From positions 1-64,000 of the forward strand of contig CAKZKR010000064.1 of NCBI GenBank assembly GCA_937124615.1: 64,000 nucleotides of DNA, given 5' to 3'. The notes beneath the pieces are model-generated. The model saw only the letters and a program-made list of their open reading frames with translations. It had not been told where the DNA came from and did no database searches. The translations under genes and the position numbers were made by a program. Position 1 is the first letter of the stretch. Each line of letters starts with the position of its first letter. Source of the stretch: an uncultured bacterium. GTDB lineage: Bacteria > Hydrogenedentota > Hydrogenedentia > Hydrogenedentales > Hydrogenedentaceae. Of this stretch, positions 24,788-34,840 are shown one piece after another.

Positions 24788-26310
24788 AAATCAATAATAC
24801 CTATATCAAAATTATTAATATCTGTTTTATCCTTTAATATTTTAATGAAATCAGAGCCGTATTCAGGAATAAAAGAAAAAGGTGAGAAAAATCGTTCTTG
24901 ATCGTTTCCATTTGGGAAGAGTGTATTCTTTATATAATATAGATGTTTTTGATAAATTTCATTTTTATTCTTTTTTGATTTTAAAAATAATTCTATTAAT
25001 TTTTGTGACTCTATATCTATCTTTAATAAAAATTTTTTACGATAGTTATATAAAGAGTTATCAGAAAAAACATTAAACAAACTATTAAAAAATAAGTTTG
25101 CACTATCAATAAACTTCATTTTTATTATTTCTATTTCTTTTTTTTGACTATCAGAGCCAAAAAAGAAATTTGTGTTTTCTACACTATCATTTATTTTGGA
25201 TAAATCATAAATATCTATGTTGAGATCCGCCAACCATTTTCTTATTTTTAAAGGTAATAAAATAAAACGATTACGAGGATATATGATAGGTACAGACAAA
25301 TTAAAAAGAGAAAACAAGTCTTTTAACTGTGCCCAGTAAGCAACTTCTGCCGGACCTCCTACATAAACGACACAGGGGAAAAGCATTTGTTGGTAAATAC
25401 ACCTCAATAGTATGTTTGGCGAAAACCTTTCAGGTTCGTAATTCAAAATATTCATCATTTCTGATTTGGTATATGTCTTTTTTGATATTTCTGAATAAAA
25501 AGTACCATTTTCAAATTGGATTTTATTTCTATAATTCTCTTCCTCAAGAAAGAAAAAAGCATTTTCAGGTAATTTATGAACCTTAGGTTTATATCCTAAT
25601 TTCTTTATAAGATCATTTGTTTTGTTAAATTTTTCAAACAATAGTTGATGACTTTCTATAGATATTTCGATAACTTGTTTTAATATTTTAAAATCCTTAG
25701 TTTTATGAGGTTCAAACCACTTTATATTTTCCCCTTCAAATACTTTTTTTAAGATATGAACAGCCCAATCAGAAAGTGTATCGTTTTCAACTAATGAATT
25801 TATAAGAAATTCTCTCCAAAAATTAGTAAACTCCGAACCTCTAATTTTATTAAATATATCTAAAATTTTTTCTTGAATGTATTGTTTATCTATTTTAAGT
25901 TTATAGAGAGATTTTCCTTTTTCTCCTGTATCTGGATTAAATAAGAAAGGAAGTATTTCATAATTATATGAAAGAAAATTTATTGAACACGCTTCTTTCC
26001 AGTCATGGTCCCAGGAGTGAACCCAAAACATAGGAAGGGTCTCACTTCTATATTGTAGTTTTAAAACTCGAGATAATTTTAACGATGTGATTATCTTATA
26101 AAAAGTATACAGAGGTCCGCCAAAAACAGCAGGTTGTTGACCCGTTAAAATTAAGGGTATTTTAAAGCCATTTCTAACTGTATAATTATATTGATTAACA
26201 ATATCATTAATTTTTTCAATTCCGTCTATGGGTAACCAATGATAAAGTTCTCTCAATTCTTCCCGGGATAATAAAAAATCTGTAAAAAGATTATTCATGT
26301 TTACTACCAA
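24784..26310 (-). CDS. bshC: Bacillithiol biosynthesis cysteine-adding enzyme BshC
   Basis: BshC couples cysteine to glucosaminyl-malate to give bacillithiol. The 508-residue protein carries the family sequences ILTGQQPAVFGGPLYTFYK and FWVHSWDHDWKEA, then YVGGPAEVAYWAQL and PRNRFILLP further on. The C-terminal third has a long Lys/Asn-rich coiled coil, as in the known fold. Length is near the usual 530-540. With bshA and bshB1 it makes a complete pathway in one operon. It overlaps the methyltransferase gene upstream by 20 bases. Confidence 0.93.
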   Translation of the reverse strand: MVVNMNNLFTDFLLSREELRELYHWLPIDGIEKINDIVNQYNYTVRNGFKIPLILTGQQPAVFGGPLYTFYKIITSLKLSRVLKLQYRSETLPMFWVHSWDHDWKEACSINFLSYNYEILPFLFNPDTGEKGKSLYKLKIDKQYIQEKILDIFNKIRGSEFTNFWREFLINSLVENDTLSDWAVHILKKVFEGENIKWFEPHKTKDFKILKQVIEISIESHQLLFEKFNKTNDLIKKLGYKPKVHKLPENAFFFLEEENYRNKIQFENGTFYSEISKKTYTKSEMMNILNYEPERFSPNILLRCIYQQMLFPCVVYVGGPAEVAYWAQLKDLFSLFNLSVPIIYPRNRFILLPLKIRKWLADLNIDIYDLSKINDSVENTNFFFGSDSQKKEIEIIKMKFIDSANLFFNSLFNVFSDNSLYNYRKKFLLKIDIESQKLIELFLKSKKNKNEIYQKHLYYIKNTLFPNGNDQERFFSPFSFIPEYGSDFIKILKDKTDINNFDIGIIDL

Positions 26311-27037
26311 TAATTATCAGTCTTGGACTATCGTCAGTATAACGATCCTTTTGATAACTACCATAGATTCTCTGGATATTCAATTTATTAGAGGAAAACA
26401 TTTTTATTAACTCATCGAGGCTATAAACTTTAACGATTTCTGTATAGGAATCCTCCTGTTTACTGTCATTTAAGTAAATACGAACATATTTTTTAAGTTC
26501 TTTTGTCTTTTCATTATAACAACGGTTTTCTTTTATTACATAAGATTTATATTTCTTTTCTGTTTCTATATCCTTTATTTTCTGGACCTGTAACGGATTT
26601 AAATAATCAAATAAAAACTTACCCCCATTTTTTAAAACATAAGAAATTTGTTCTAACTGTTGAATGTTTTCTTCATGCCTTTTAAAATAACCGAAACTTG
26701 TAAAAAAAACTAAAACTGCGTCAAAGGTATAAGAAAAAAAAGGCAAATATCGAACATCACCTCTTACAAGGGAAATTCTATGAACGTTTAAATCCTGGGC
26801 TCTATTTAATAAATAGATTGATAAATCAAGACCAACAGTAAAAGATACTTTCTTATCTAAAAATTCCAAATGCCTACCATAGCCACAACATAGGTCTAAG
26901 ACCTTGCTATCTTTATGCAGTTGCAACTCTGTACATGCGAATTCTACTTGTTCTCTGGCTTCGTTACTATCTCTATGTCTATATATAATTGGATACCATT
27001 TTTCAAAAGCCCTAATATACCATTCTTGATGGTTCAT
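26291..27037 (-). CDS. Class I SAM-dependent methyltransferase
   Basis: The start at 27037 (MNHQEWYIRAFEKWY) lies 11 bases after the pyruvate kinase stop; a longer frame to 27085 overlaps that gene and is less likely. The 248-residue protein has motif I VLDLCCGYGRHLEFL, an acidic strand end VGLDLS, and motif IV FDAVLVFFTSFGYF, a pattern common in ubiquinone/menaquinone-like small-molecule methyltransferases. The substrate is unknown. Its 3' end overlaps bshC, so it belongs to the bacillithiol operon by position. A role there is not known. Confidence 0.8.
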   Translation of the reverse strand: MNHQEWYIRAFEKWYPIIYRHRDSNEAREQVEFACTELQLHKDSKVLDLCCGYGRHLEFLDKKVSFTVGLDLSIYLLNRAQDLNVHRISLVRGDVRYLPFFSYTFDAVLVFFTSFGYFKRHEENIQQLEQISYVLKNGGKFLFDYLNPLQVQKIKDIETEKKYKSYVIKENRCYNEKTKELKKYVRIYLNDSKQEDSYTEIVKVYSLDELIKMFSSNKLNIQRIYGSYQKDRYTDDSPRLIIIGSKHE

Positions 27038-27048
27038 AAATCTTCTAT

Positions 27049-28503
27049 TTAAATTACATGTACTTTGATAAGATTGGTAGGACATGCAACTGATAAAGGA
27101 TAACCTGCAGCAATTATAACCATATCACCGCGTTTTACTAACTTTCTTGCGATTAAAGTCTTCTCAACAGCAAGAAGCATATTTTCAATAGAATTGACCT
27201 CGGGAAGTTTAATTGCTTGAACCCCCCAGAATAAAGAACATTGTTGAGCAACATTATCATTCGGGGTCAATGCGTAGATGGGAACTTTTGGACGAGAATT
27301 GGATATTGCCATTGCAGAATAGCCTGAATATGTAAAACAAGCAATTGCTTTTGTATTTAATGCCATAACTAATTGTTTTACAGCTTTTCCAGAAGCAATA
27401 GCAGTATCCTCAATTTTACTATGGAATACATTGTTATCGCTTTTCAATGAAGGTGTTTTGCACATTTCATCAAAAGGACACTCAAAATATCTTTGGTCAT
27501 TTTCTACACAACGAATAATCTTATCCATAACCTCAACAGCAGATACAGGATTCTTTCCAGTTGCCGTTTCAGCAGATAACATAACAGCATCTGTACCATC
27601 GAGTACTGCATTAGCAACATCTGACATTTCTGCACGGGTGGGGATAGGATGTTCTGTCATAGATTCAAGCATTTGTGTGGCCGTTATTACGGGTATTCCA
27701 GCAATATTACATTTGCGGATAATCCTTTTTTGAACTAAGGGAACTTCTTCAAGTGTTGTCTCAACCGCAAGGTCTCCTCGCGCTATGAGCAATGCATCTG
27801 AAACATCAATTATTTCATCTAAACACCGTAATGCCTCGGGTCTTTCTATTTTTGCAATGACTTTTGCAGGACTATTTTTATCCTGTAATCTTTTTTTTAC
27901 TTGAACAACATCCTCTGGTGAACGAACAAAGGACAATGCAAAATAGTCAGCTCCTAAACTAATACCAAAATCAAGGTCATCCCAATCTTTTTCGGTCATC
28001 GAGGGTAATTTAATCGGTATTTCCGGAAGATTCATACCTTTTCTCTCGCCTAACATTCCACCTCTTACTACTTCACATTCTATCTCTGGAGGATGTGACT
28101 TAATAACTTTAAGTTCCAATGTCCCATCTGCCAAAAGTATTCGATTTCCCGGTTTAACCTCATCTGGCAAATGGGAATAATCTGTAGAAATAATTTTTGA
28201 ATTTCCCGTGATTTGTTCCGATGTAATTTTAATATGTTTACCCCGAATTAACTCTATCGGTTTATGATTTTCAAGAAGTCCTGTTCTAATTTTGGGTCCT
28301 TGAAGATCGAACAAAACCGCTATATTTTTACATAAGTCTTTCGCTATCGATCGAATTTTTAAATACATTTCCCTATGATAATCATGAGTTCCGTGAGAAA
28401 GATTTAATCGTGCCACATCCATCCCTACGCGGATAAGAGACTCTATAATGTTTGAGTCATTCGTTGCAGGACCCATTGTACAAACAATTTTAGTTCCCCG
28501 CAT
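27049..28503 (-). CDS. pyk: Pyruvate kinase
   Basis: Converts phosphoenolpyruvate and ADP to pyruvate and ATP. The 484-residue protein starts RGTKIVCTMGPAT, has VARLNLSHGTHDYH, the catalytic Lys in VIAKIERPEAL, LLIARGDLAVE for magnesium binding and ATQMLESM in the lid region, and a full C-terminal domain. It stands at the head of the minus-strand run that continues into bshC-bshB-bshA. GGAAGGAG lies just before the ATG. Confidence 0.96.
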   Translation of the reverse strand: MRGTKIVCTMGPATNDSNIIESLIRVGMDVARLNLSHGTHDYHREMYLKIRSIAKDLCKNIAVLFDLQGPKIRTGLLENHKPIELIRGKHIKITSEQITGNSKIISTDYSHLPDEVKPGNRILLADGTLELKVIKSHPPEIECEVVRGGMLGERKGMNLPEIPIKLPSMTEKDWDDLDFGISLGADYFALSFVRSPEDVVQVKKRLQDKNSPAKVIAKIERPEALRCLDEIIDVSDALLIARGDLAVETTLEEVPLVQKRIIRKCNIAGIPVITATQMLESMTEHPIPTRAEMSDVANAVLDGTDAVMLSAETATGKNPVSAVEVMDKIIRCVENDQRYFECPFDEMCKTPSLKSDNNVFHSKIEDTAIASGKAVKQLVMALNTKAIACFTYSGYSAMAISNSRPKVPIYALTPNDNVAQQCSLFWGVQAIKLPEVNSIENMLLAVEKTLIARKLVKRGDMVIIAAGYPLSVACPTNLIKVHVI

Positions 28504-28561
28504 AAAAAACTCCTTCCTTTCTTATTTATAAATAAAAAAATAATGAATATTTAGAAGTTAG

Positions 28562-29872
28562 TTATTGCCAGTCTTCAAATGCTTCGTAGATAGATTTAAT
28601 AGACTTGTTTAAATCAGACTCATCTACACCAATGAGAATATTCATTTCAGAGGACCCCTGGTCTATAACACGGATATTTACATGTGCCTGTGCAAGTGCT
28701 GAACAAAGTCGTGCAGCGACACCAATATGATGATTCATTCCGAGCCCTACAGTAGCAATCATTGCAAGTCCTTTGGTTAGTGTTACCTCGTCTGTATTAC
28801 ATCTTTTCTTTATAGCATCAACAATTAACGGTCCTTTATTTCCTAATTCGTTATTTCGAATAATAATTGATATTGTATCAATTCCAGTGGGCATGTGTTC
28901 CCAAGGAACATCAAATTCATCAAGAACCGACAAAACCTTTAAACCAAAGCCTTTCTCTTTATTCATAAAAGTTTTCTCAATGTTTATCATACTAAAACCA
29001 CCCAATCCTGCAATCCCACAAACTGGCCCTTTCGGCAATCTACTCTTTACAATAATAGTTCCAGGATTTTCAGGGTCGTTTGTATTTTTAATGTGTATAG
29101 GAATACCAGCTTCAAGAACAGGAAAGATAGATTCATCATGTAATACTGTTGCACCCATGTAAGATAATTCTCTTAGTTCTTGGTATGTTATTTCATCGAT
29201 TCTTTTAGCATTTGGAACTATTTTAGGGTCAGCCATGCAAAAGCCATCGACATCAGTCCAGTTTTCATAAAGAACTGATTTCGTTGCTCGTGCAACAATA
29301 GCACCTGTAATATCACTACCCCCTCTTGGGAATGTTTTTATTGTACCATCAGGCATTGATCCATAAAATCCCGGGATAACAAAAAGTCCAGATCCTTGTA
29401 ATTGTTCTCCTAAAATGTTATATGTTTTTGTATCAAGAAAACCTGATTCATTAAAGAATATATATTTTGCAGGGTCAACAAATGTTGCATTTAAGCACTT
29501 TGCTATTATTTTTCCATTTAGATATTCTCCACGAGATGCCATGTAGTCAGGAGTATCGAACTTTCCGGCATTTTGTGCTATTTCATCTATATCCTTATTT
29601 ATATCTATATCCAAAGATAGTTTTGATACAATTGCACCAAACCGTTCCCTGATAATCTTTTCTGGTTCATGAGCATCTAAACCTTTACTTGCAATCTCAT
29701 ACCATAAATATAATAGATCTGTAATTTTCTTATCGTTTGAATCTCGTTTTCCAGGAGCAGATGGCACAATATACCTGCGATTATTTGAAGAAAGTATTAT
29801 ATCTCTTACTTTTTTAATACAATTTGCATCAGCAAGTGAAGTCCCACCAAATTTACATGTAACTGCACTCAT
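28562..29872 (-). CDS. lysC: Aspartate kinase
   Basis: Phosphorylates aspartate at the entry to lysine, threonine and methionine synthesis. The 436-residue protein opens with CKFGGTSLADANCI (the KFGGTS signature), has PGFYGSMPDGTIKTFPRGGS and SDITGAIVARA of the amino-acid kinase fold, and two ACT domains in the C-terminal 150 residues (SIEKTFMNKEKGFGLKVLS-like start, then HIGVAARLCSALAQAHVNIR). The ACT pair implies feedback control by an end product. It is monofunctional, with no homoserine dehydrogenase part. Confidence 0.93.
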   Translation of the reverse strand: MSAVTCKFGGTSLADANCIKKVRDIILSSNNRRYIVPSAPGKRDSNDKKITDLLYLWYEIASKGLDAHEPEKIIRERFGAIVSKLSLDIDINKDIDEIAQNAGKFDTPDYMASRGEYLNGKIIAKCLNATFVDPAKYIFFNESGFLDTKTYNILGEQLQGSGLFVIPGFYGSMPDGTIKTFPRGGSDITGAIVARATKSVLYENWTDVDGFCMADPKIVPNAKRIDEITYQELRELSYMGATVLHDESIFPVLEAGIPIHIKNTNDPENPGTIIVKSRLPKGPVCGIAGLGGFSMINIEKTFMNKEKGFGLKVLSVLDEFDVPWEHMPTGIDTISIIIRNNELGNKGPLIVDAIKKRCNTDEVTLTKGLAMIATVGLGMNHHIGVAARLCSALAQAHVNIRVIDQGSSEMNILIGVDESDLNKSIKSIYEAFEDWQ

Positions 29873-29901
29873 AATACTTCCTTCTAAAATTTTGATCTCT
29901 G

Positions 29902-31602
29902 TTAGGGGATAATATCACTTAAGATTCTTCTTATATCGTTCCAACTAACCAACAAAAGTAATAGTATTATTATAACAAAACCCAATTGCTGAAATCGCTC
30001 TTGCATTTTAGGACTTATTGGTCTTTTTCTCAAGGACTCTATTGTTAACATAAGCACAAGACTACCGTCAAGAATCGGTATTGGTAATAAATTAACAACA
30101 GCAAGATTCACGCTCACCAATGCCATTAATCCCAATAACCAATCAATTCCCATACTCGCTGCTTTAGAAGTAGCGTCAAAAATCATTATAGGACCTCCTA
30201 AAACCTTAGGGCTAACAGCACCTATAATTAGGCCTTTTAATACAAGAACCGTTTGTTTTAAATCTTCATAACTTCGTTTGAATGCCTCTGGGAGCCAGCG
30301 TGAAACAGGGTAATTTACCTTAATCAACTTTTCCCCTAAAACCACACCTATCGCTTGAACAGGTTCCAATGATACCTTTAATTTTAGATTTGATGATTTT
30401 TCAAGCAATCCGAATAGTACAGGAGGACGATATACCTCCAGTTCTATTGTTTCTCCGGGGTGTTCTCTTTCAAATTGATGTAAATTCTCTAATGTAAAAT
30501 ACTCTCCATTAATTTTAGTGATAATGTCTTTTCTCCTCAAACCTGTTTTTGTCTGCATTTCTGTATCTATATCTAAGACTAACAATCCTTTCTTATTTTC
30601 ACTTGAAAGTAATGTTTCTACTAAACTAATTCCTCGTAATCTACCCACTGTAACAGGGACAACCTGTATATGCTTTTTCTCTCCATTTCTATCAATTACA
30701 AGAGATATGTTCTGATTGATAGGTGCTTGTTCCGTAAGTTCCACAAAAGTTGTTCTGTCAACAACGATACCATTTGCAGAGAGAATTATATCTCCGCTTT
30801 TTAACCCCGCTTTTTCTGCGGGCATATCTTTTATAACTTCTTTTAACAAAGCAGAGTAAAAAGGGGATACCCCATAACGAGGAAGTTCACTCCCTTCTAT
30901 AATCTCAGGCTTTATAAATGAAATATACTTTTTCTTTTCTCCAAAGGGAGTTTCTCTTTCAATGATTACTTTGTGCACTTCCGACGGGCCACCTAATGTC
31001 GCATTCACAAATAAATCACTAAATTTCCTAACTGCATTGCCATTAATAAAAAGAATACGGTCCCCTGTTTTCCATCCTATATCATCAGGATTTTCCGGAT
31101 AATCATTTCTATTTTTCTTCGATTCATTATATATAAAAAGTGGAGCATTGTATGCCGGGCTATTTTCTTCTATTTTGCCAATCCTTGAATCAATTTCCAT
31201 TTCAGGCATTAGAGTTCCTTTGGACACGAGAATTATATATATAAAAATCGCAAGGACAAAGTTCATAAAAGGTCCACTTATAATTACGATATATCTTTGC
31301 CAAATAGGTCGAAACTTAAACCAACGCTCCGGAGGCACATGTCCATAAGTTTCCTCTCTTTCTTTATCATCTAATGGAACATCTTCCTGTCCTGCCATTT
31401 TTACATATCCCCCTATAGGAAGAGCCCCAATACAGTAGTCTGTTTCTCCTATTTTTATACCTAATAAGCGGGGAGGCATACCAATACTAAATTGGTCAAC
31501 ATAGATATTACAAAGTTTTGCAGAAACAAAATGACCTAATTCATGCACAAAGATTAGAACACTTAGCACTACAATAAATACAAATATACTGAATAACATC
31601 AT
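29902..31602 (-). CDS. rseP: Site-2 protease RseP, with extra PDZ-like part
   Basis: Membrane zinc protease that cuts single-pass membrane proteins inside the bilayer, often anti-sigma factors. The zinc motif HELGH is at residues 20-24 in the first membrane segment, and the third ligand motif LLPIPILDGS near residue 515. YVKMAGQEDVPL is also typical. Between them are three PDZ-like modules (about 130-230, 245-325, 335-410; TGDRILFINGN, SGDIILSANG, RKDIITKING), whereas E. coli RseP (450 residues) has two. The first PDZ carries an Asn-rich insert. It follows dxr by 10 bases, a common pairing. The ECF/anti-sigma pair at 53-55 kb could be a client pathway. Confidence 0.93.
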   Translation of the reverse strand: MMLFSIFVFIVVLSVLIFVHELGHFVSAKLCNIYVDQFSIGMPPRLLGIKIGETDYCIGALPIGGYVKMAGQEDVPLDDKEREETYGHVPPERWFKFRPIWQRYIVIISGPFMNFVLAIFIYIILVSKGTLMPEMEIDSRIGKIEENSPAYNAPLFIYNESKKNRNDYPENPDDIGWKTGDRILFINGNAVRKFSDLFVNATLGGPSEVHKVIIERETPFGEKKKYISFIKPEIIEGSELPRYGVSPFYSALLKEVIKDMPAEKAGLKSGDIILSANGIVVDRTTFVELTEQAPINQNISLVIDRNGEKKHIQVVPVTVGRLRGISLVETLLSSENKKGLLVLDIDTEMQTKTGLRRKDIITKINGEYFTLENLHQFEREHPGETIELEVYRPPVLFGLLEKSSNLKLKVSLEPVQAIGVVLGEKLIKVNYPVSRWLPEAFKRSYEDLKQTVLVLKGLIIGAVSPKVLGGPIMIFDATSKAASMGIDWLLGLMALVSVNLAVVNLLPIPILDGSLVLMLTIESLRKRPISPKMQERFQQLGFVIIILLLLLVSWNDIRRILSDIIP

Positions 31603-31612
31603 CGAAACCCTA

Positions 31613-32791
31613 TCATTTTGTTAATTGTCTTATTGTTTCATGAGTTTTTTTTCTAACTTCTTTATCAACATTCAAAACTGTTTCCAAATTATAGTTATTG
31701 CAATTAGTATACAAATTCTGTTCAAGGACCTTTTCAACCACTTTGTATATATCTGTAAAGCGAATTTTACCTTCACAAAAAGATTGGACAGCAACTTCAT
31801 TTGATGCATTCAAAACGGTAGGTTGCAGACCACCACCCTGTGCCACAATTCTCGCAATTTTAAGGCAGGGGAACTTTTTTTCATCAGGATAATCAAAAGT
31901 TAAGTTGGATAATTCTTTAATATTTATTTTCTTAATTGACTTTAGGGATCTTTCCGGATATGTAAACGAAAATAGTATAGGTAACTTCATGTCAGTAGGC
32001 CCTAAATGTGCGAGCATGTTACCATCAAAAAATTCTACCAATCCATGAACAATACTTTGAGGATGTATGACTACATCAATTTTACTTTCTTGTAAACCGA
32101 ACAACCACATGGCCTCAATAATTTCCAATCCTTTGTTCATTAGCGTGGCAGAATCAATACTTATTTTTTTCCCCATACTCCATCGGGGATGCTTAATAGC
32201 TTCTGCAGGGGTAACCTTTTCCAAATCTTTTATGGATTTATTATAAAAAGGACCTCCGGACGCTGTTAAATATATTTTTTCTACTGTGTTTACATCATGT
32301 CCAATCAAACATTGGAAAATAGCACTATGTTCGCTATCTACCGGAATAAGTTTTACTGCGTGTTCTTTTACCTTTTTTGTTATCAGCCTACCTGCCATAA
32401 CCAGAGGTTCTTTATTGGCAATAGCAATATTATTTTTATTTTCTATAGCATTTAACAAGGGTTCCAATCCTACAGCCCCTACAACCGCACACAATACTAT
32501 GTCTACTTTAATTATTGATATTTGCTTTAGTCCTTCTTTACCTGTAAATATAGTTATGTTTTTAAATTCTTTCTCGAGATTGTAAGCACTATTCTCATCA
32601 GCAACTGAAACAAATTGTGGTTTAAATTCCTTGATTTGTTTTTTTAATAAATCAATGTTGGAATATGCAGATAATCCTATAATTTTAAATTGTTCAGGAA
32701 AAGAACGGACGACATCTAATGCATTACATCCGATAGAACCTGTGGAACCCAATATTGTTATTTTTTTTTGTTTTGTTGTTTGAGACTTCAT
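31613..32791 (-). CDS. dxr: 1-deoxy-D-xylulose-5-phosphate reductoisomerase
   Basis: Second step of the non-mevalonate isoprenoid pathway; makes methylerythritol phosphate with NADPH. The 392-residue protein has the NADPH loop ILGSTGSIGCNALDVV, ANKEPLVMAG, the metal site VDSEHSAIFQCL, the flexible loop TASGGPFYNKS and KHPRWSMGKKISIDSATLMN. All catalytic segments look intact. It sits between ptsI and rseP with short gaps. Confidence 0.96.
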   Translation of the reverse strand: MKSQTTKQKKITILGSTGSIGCNALDVVRSFPEQFKIIGLSAYSNIDLLKKQIKEFKPQFVSVADENSAYNLEKEFKNITIFTGKEGLKQISIIKVDIVLCAVVGAVGLEPLLNAIENKNNIAIANKEPLVMAGRLITKKVKEHAVKLIPVDSEHSAIFQCLIGHDVNTVEKIYLTASGGPFYNKSIKDLEKVTPAEAIKHPRWSMGKKISIDSATLMNKGLEIIEAMWLFGLQESKIDVVIHPQSIVHGLVEFFDGNMLAHLGPTDMKLPILFSFTYPERSLKSIKKINIKELSNLTFDYPDEKKFPCLKIARIVAQGGGLQPTVLNASNEVAVQSFCEGKIRFTDIYKVVEKVLEQNLYTNCNNYNLETVLNVDKEVRKKTHETIRQLTK

Positions 32792-32804
32792 ATAAGGGAT
32801 AGAT

Positions 32805-34556
32805 TTATGCTATAGATATAATATTTTTATATTTTGTTCGAATTCTTTCGTTTAACATACTCCGTACTTCTTTAGATGAAGAGCATTTCAAAAGTCTTTC
32901 TGAAAATTCCGAAGCTTCTGCATAATTAATTTTTGTTATCAACGCTCTTATCTGAGGAATAGATACACTGGACATACTTAAACTATTTAAACCTAAGCCA
33001 ATTAAAAACTCAGTAAAAAGTGGGTCGCTTGCCATTTCTCCACAAATACTACACGGAATATTTGCATTTTTAGCTGATAAAACAGTCATTTTTAACATAC
33101 GGAGTATAGCGGGATGCGCAGGTTCGTAAAGATGGGCTATGTTTTCATTATTCCTATCCACAGCCAGAGAGTACTGTAGTAAATCATTTGTTCCAATGCT
33201 AAAAAAGTCACATTCTCTAGCTAATTCTTCTGATATCAAAACCGCAGAGGGAATCTCAATCATGGTTCCAATTTCAGGATTTTTATTAAAACTTACTTTC
33301 TGTTGAGAAAGATCCTCCTTTACTTCTTCCATTATTTTTTTAACATCTCGAAGTTCATCAACACTGCTTATCATTGGAAACATAATTTTGATATTTCCAT
33401 TTGTTGCTGCCCTTAACATAGCACGAAGTTGAGTTTTAAAGAAATCTTTATGTGCCAAACAAAAGCGAACTGCTCTACAACCCAACTGTGGATTCTGTTC
33501 CTTAATAAAATTTGTATAACTCGCTAATTTATCACCACCAATATCAATAGTTCTCAATGTTACAGGTAAAGGATTTAATGTTTTAGCAACATATAAATAT
33601 TCATTATATTGCTCCTCTTCAGTAGGGGGAGTATGTTTATTCAAAAATAGGTATTCGGTTCTATATAATCCAACCCCAGCAGAAAGGTGCTTTACATTGT
33701 CATCTACTTCATTAGGAAGTTCAATATTGGCAAGAACAGAAATCCTTCTCCCATCTTGTGTTTGTGATGGATAAGATATTATTCTTTTCTCATACTGATG
33801 CAGTCGTCTCGATAACTGGATTTTTTTTTGCCGTAATTTTATTATTGTATCTGATGAGGGATTGATATAAAGTGTCCCGGAAATAGAGTCAACTGCAGCT
33901 CCTTTTATAATACCGGTATAACTGTTAAAAAGATTTGCTACCCCAACAATTGTAGGGATTTTTAATGACCTTGCTAATATTGCAACATGAGATGTAGTAC
34001 TTCCTCGTTCCAGAACGATGGCTCGTATTTTATCAGGATGTAATCGAGCCGTTTCTGATGGAGGCAAATCTAAAGATAAAAGAATACATGGTTTTTTTAT
34101 GTTATCAAGATCAGGTCGCTTCTGTTCTAAAAGGTTACGAATAATACGGTCAATAACATCAATAATATCCGCAGTCCGTTCCTCAATGAAAGCATTTCCT
34201 GTCAATTTTATATCCTTTGCATATCTTTGTGCTATATCATATAAAATGGATTCGGCATTCAATAGTTCTTCATAAATTCGTCTTTTTAACTCCACAAAAA
34301 TAGTTTCATCTTCCAGTAACATTAGATGAACATCAAAAATACCCGCTTGCTTTTTACCAAAGTTTTCAAGAGTCTTTTTATATAATAAAACGAGTTCTTC
34401 CTTTGTTATATCTATAGCAGATTGAACTCTTTTATATTCTTCTTTTGGGTTTTTTATTTTAAATCGAGGGATATTGATAACACCGGGGTCATAAACCAAT
34501 GCTTCACCCCATACTATACCCGGTGATACAGGAATTCCATGGTAAACCTTCTCCAT
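32805..34556 (-). CDS. ptsI: Phosphoenolpyruvate-protein phosphotransferase (PTS enzyme I)
   Basis: Takes phosphate from phosphoenolpyruvate and gives it to HPr. The 583-residue length is normal. The phosphorylated His190 lies in ERGSTTSHVAILARSL; the C-terminal PEP-binding domain shows YRTEYLFLNKHTPPTEEEQ, MFPMISSVDELR, GTMIEIPSAVL, FFSIGTNDLLQYSLAVDRNN and the active Cys in PCSICGEMASDP. Its start touches the stop of the HPr gene (34556), so both are translated together. No enzyme II gene lies in the window. Confidence 0.96.
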   Translation of the reverse strand: MEKVYHGIPVSPGIVWGEALVYDPGVINIPRFKIKNPKEEYKRVQSAIDITKEELVLLYKKTLENFGKKQAGIFDVHLMLLEDETIFVELKRRIYEELLNAESILYDIAQRYAKDIKLTGNAFIEERTADIIDVIDRIIRNLLEQKRPDLDNIKKPCILLSLDLPPSETARLHPDKIRAIVLERGSTTSHVAILARSLKIPTIVGVANLFNSYTGIIKGAAVDSISGTLYINPSSDTIIKLRQKKIQLSRRLHQYEKRIISYPSQTQDGRRISVLANIELPNEVDDNVKHLSAGVGLYRTEYLFLNKHTPPTEEEQYNEYLYVAKTLNPLPVTLRTIDIGGDKLASYTNFIKEQNPQLGCRAVRFCLAHKDFFKTQLRAMLRAATNGNIKIMFPMISSVDELRDVKKIMEEVKEDLSQQKVSFNKNPEIGTMIEIPSAVLISEELARECDFFSIGTNDLLQYSLAVDRNNENIAHLYEPAHPAILRMLKMTVLSAKNANIPCSICGEMASDPLFTEFLIGLGLNSLSMSSVSIPQIRALITKINYAEASEFSERLLKCSSSKEVRSMLNERIRTKYKNIISIA

Positions 34557-34834
34557 TATTCTTCTCCAAATCCACTTTCAAATATATCTTCCAACTCCTG
34601 TAGAGCAGAATGGGCATCCTTTCCTTCTGCAATTGCCAATATTTCAGAATCTTTTGGTGCGCCTAAACTTAATATTTGTAACACACTTTTGGCATTTCTA
34701 CGATTACCATTGTAAATAAGGTAAACATGTGCATCATATTTTTGCATAGCACGAACGATCATTGCTGCGGGGCGAGCATGAACTCCTAGGGAATTAACAA
34801 CTTTAATAATTTTTTCTGTTCGATTATTATTCAT
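34556..34834 (-). CDS. ptsH: HPr phosphocarrier protein
   Basis: The 92-residue protein has both control sites of HPr: His19 in LGVHARPAAM (His15 in other HPr), which takes phosphate from enzyme I, and Ser50 in AKSVLQILSLGA (Ser46), the target of HPr kinase. The keeping of Ser50 together with an hprK gene 2.1 kb upstream indicates both types of phosphorylation are used. The start lies 6 bases after the GH57 gene stop at 34841. Confidence 0.95.
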   Translation of the reverse strand: MNNNRTEKIIKVVNSLGVHARPAAMIVRAMQKYDAHVYLIYNGNRRNAKSVLQILSLGAPKDSEILAIAEGKDAHSALQELEDIFESGFGEE

Positions 34835-34840
34835 AATAAT

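Noticed and set aside
30518-32585. Antisense frames over rseP and dxr
   Set aside because: They lie wholly inside strongly conserved genes, have no ribosome sites and no family resemblance.
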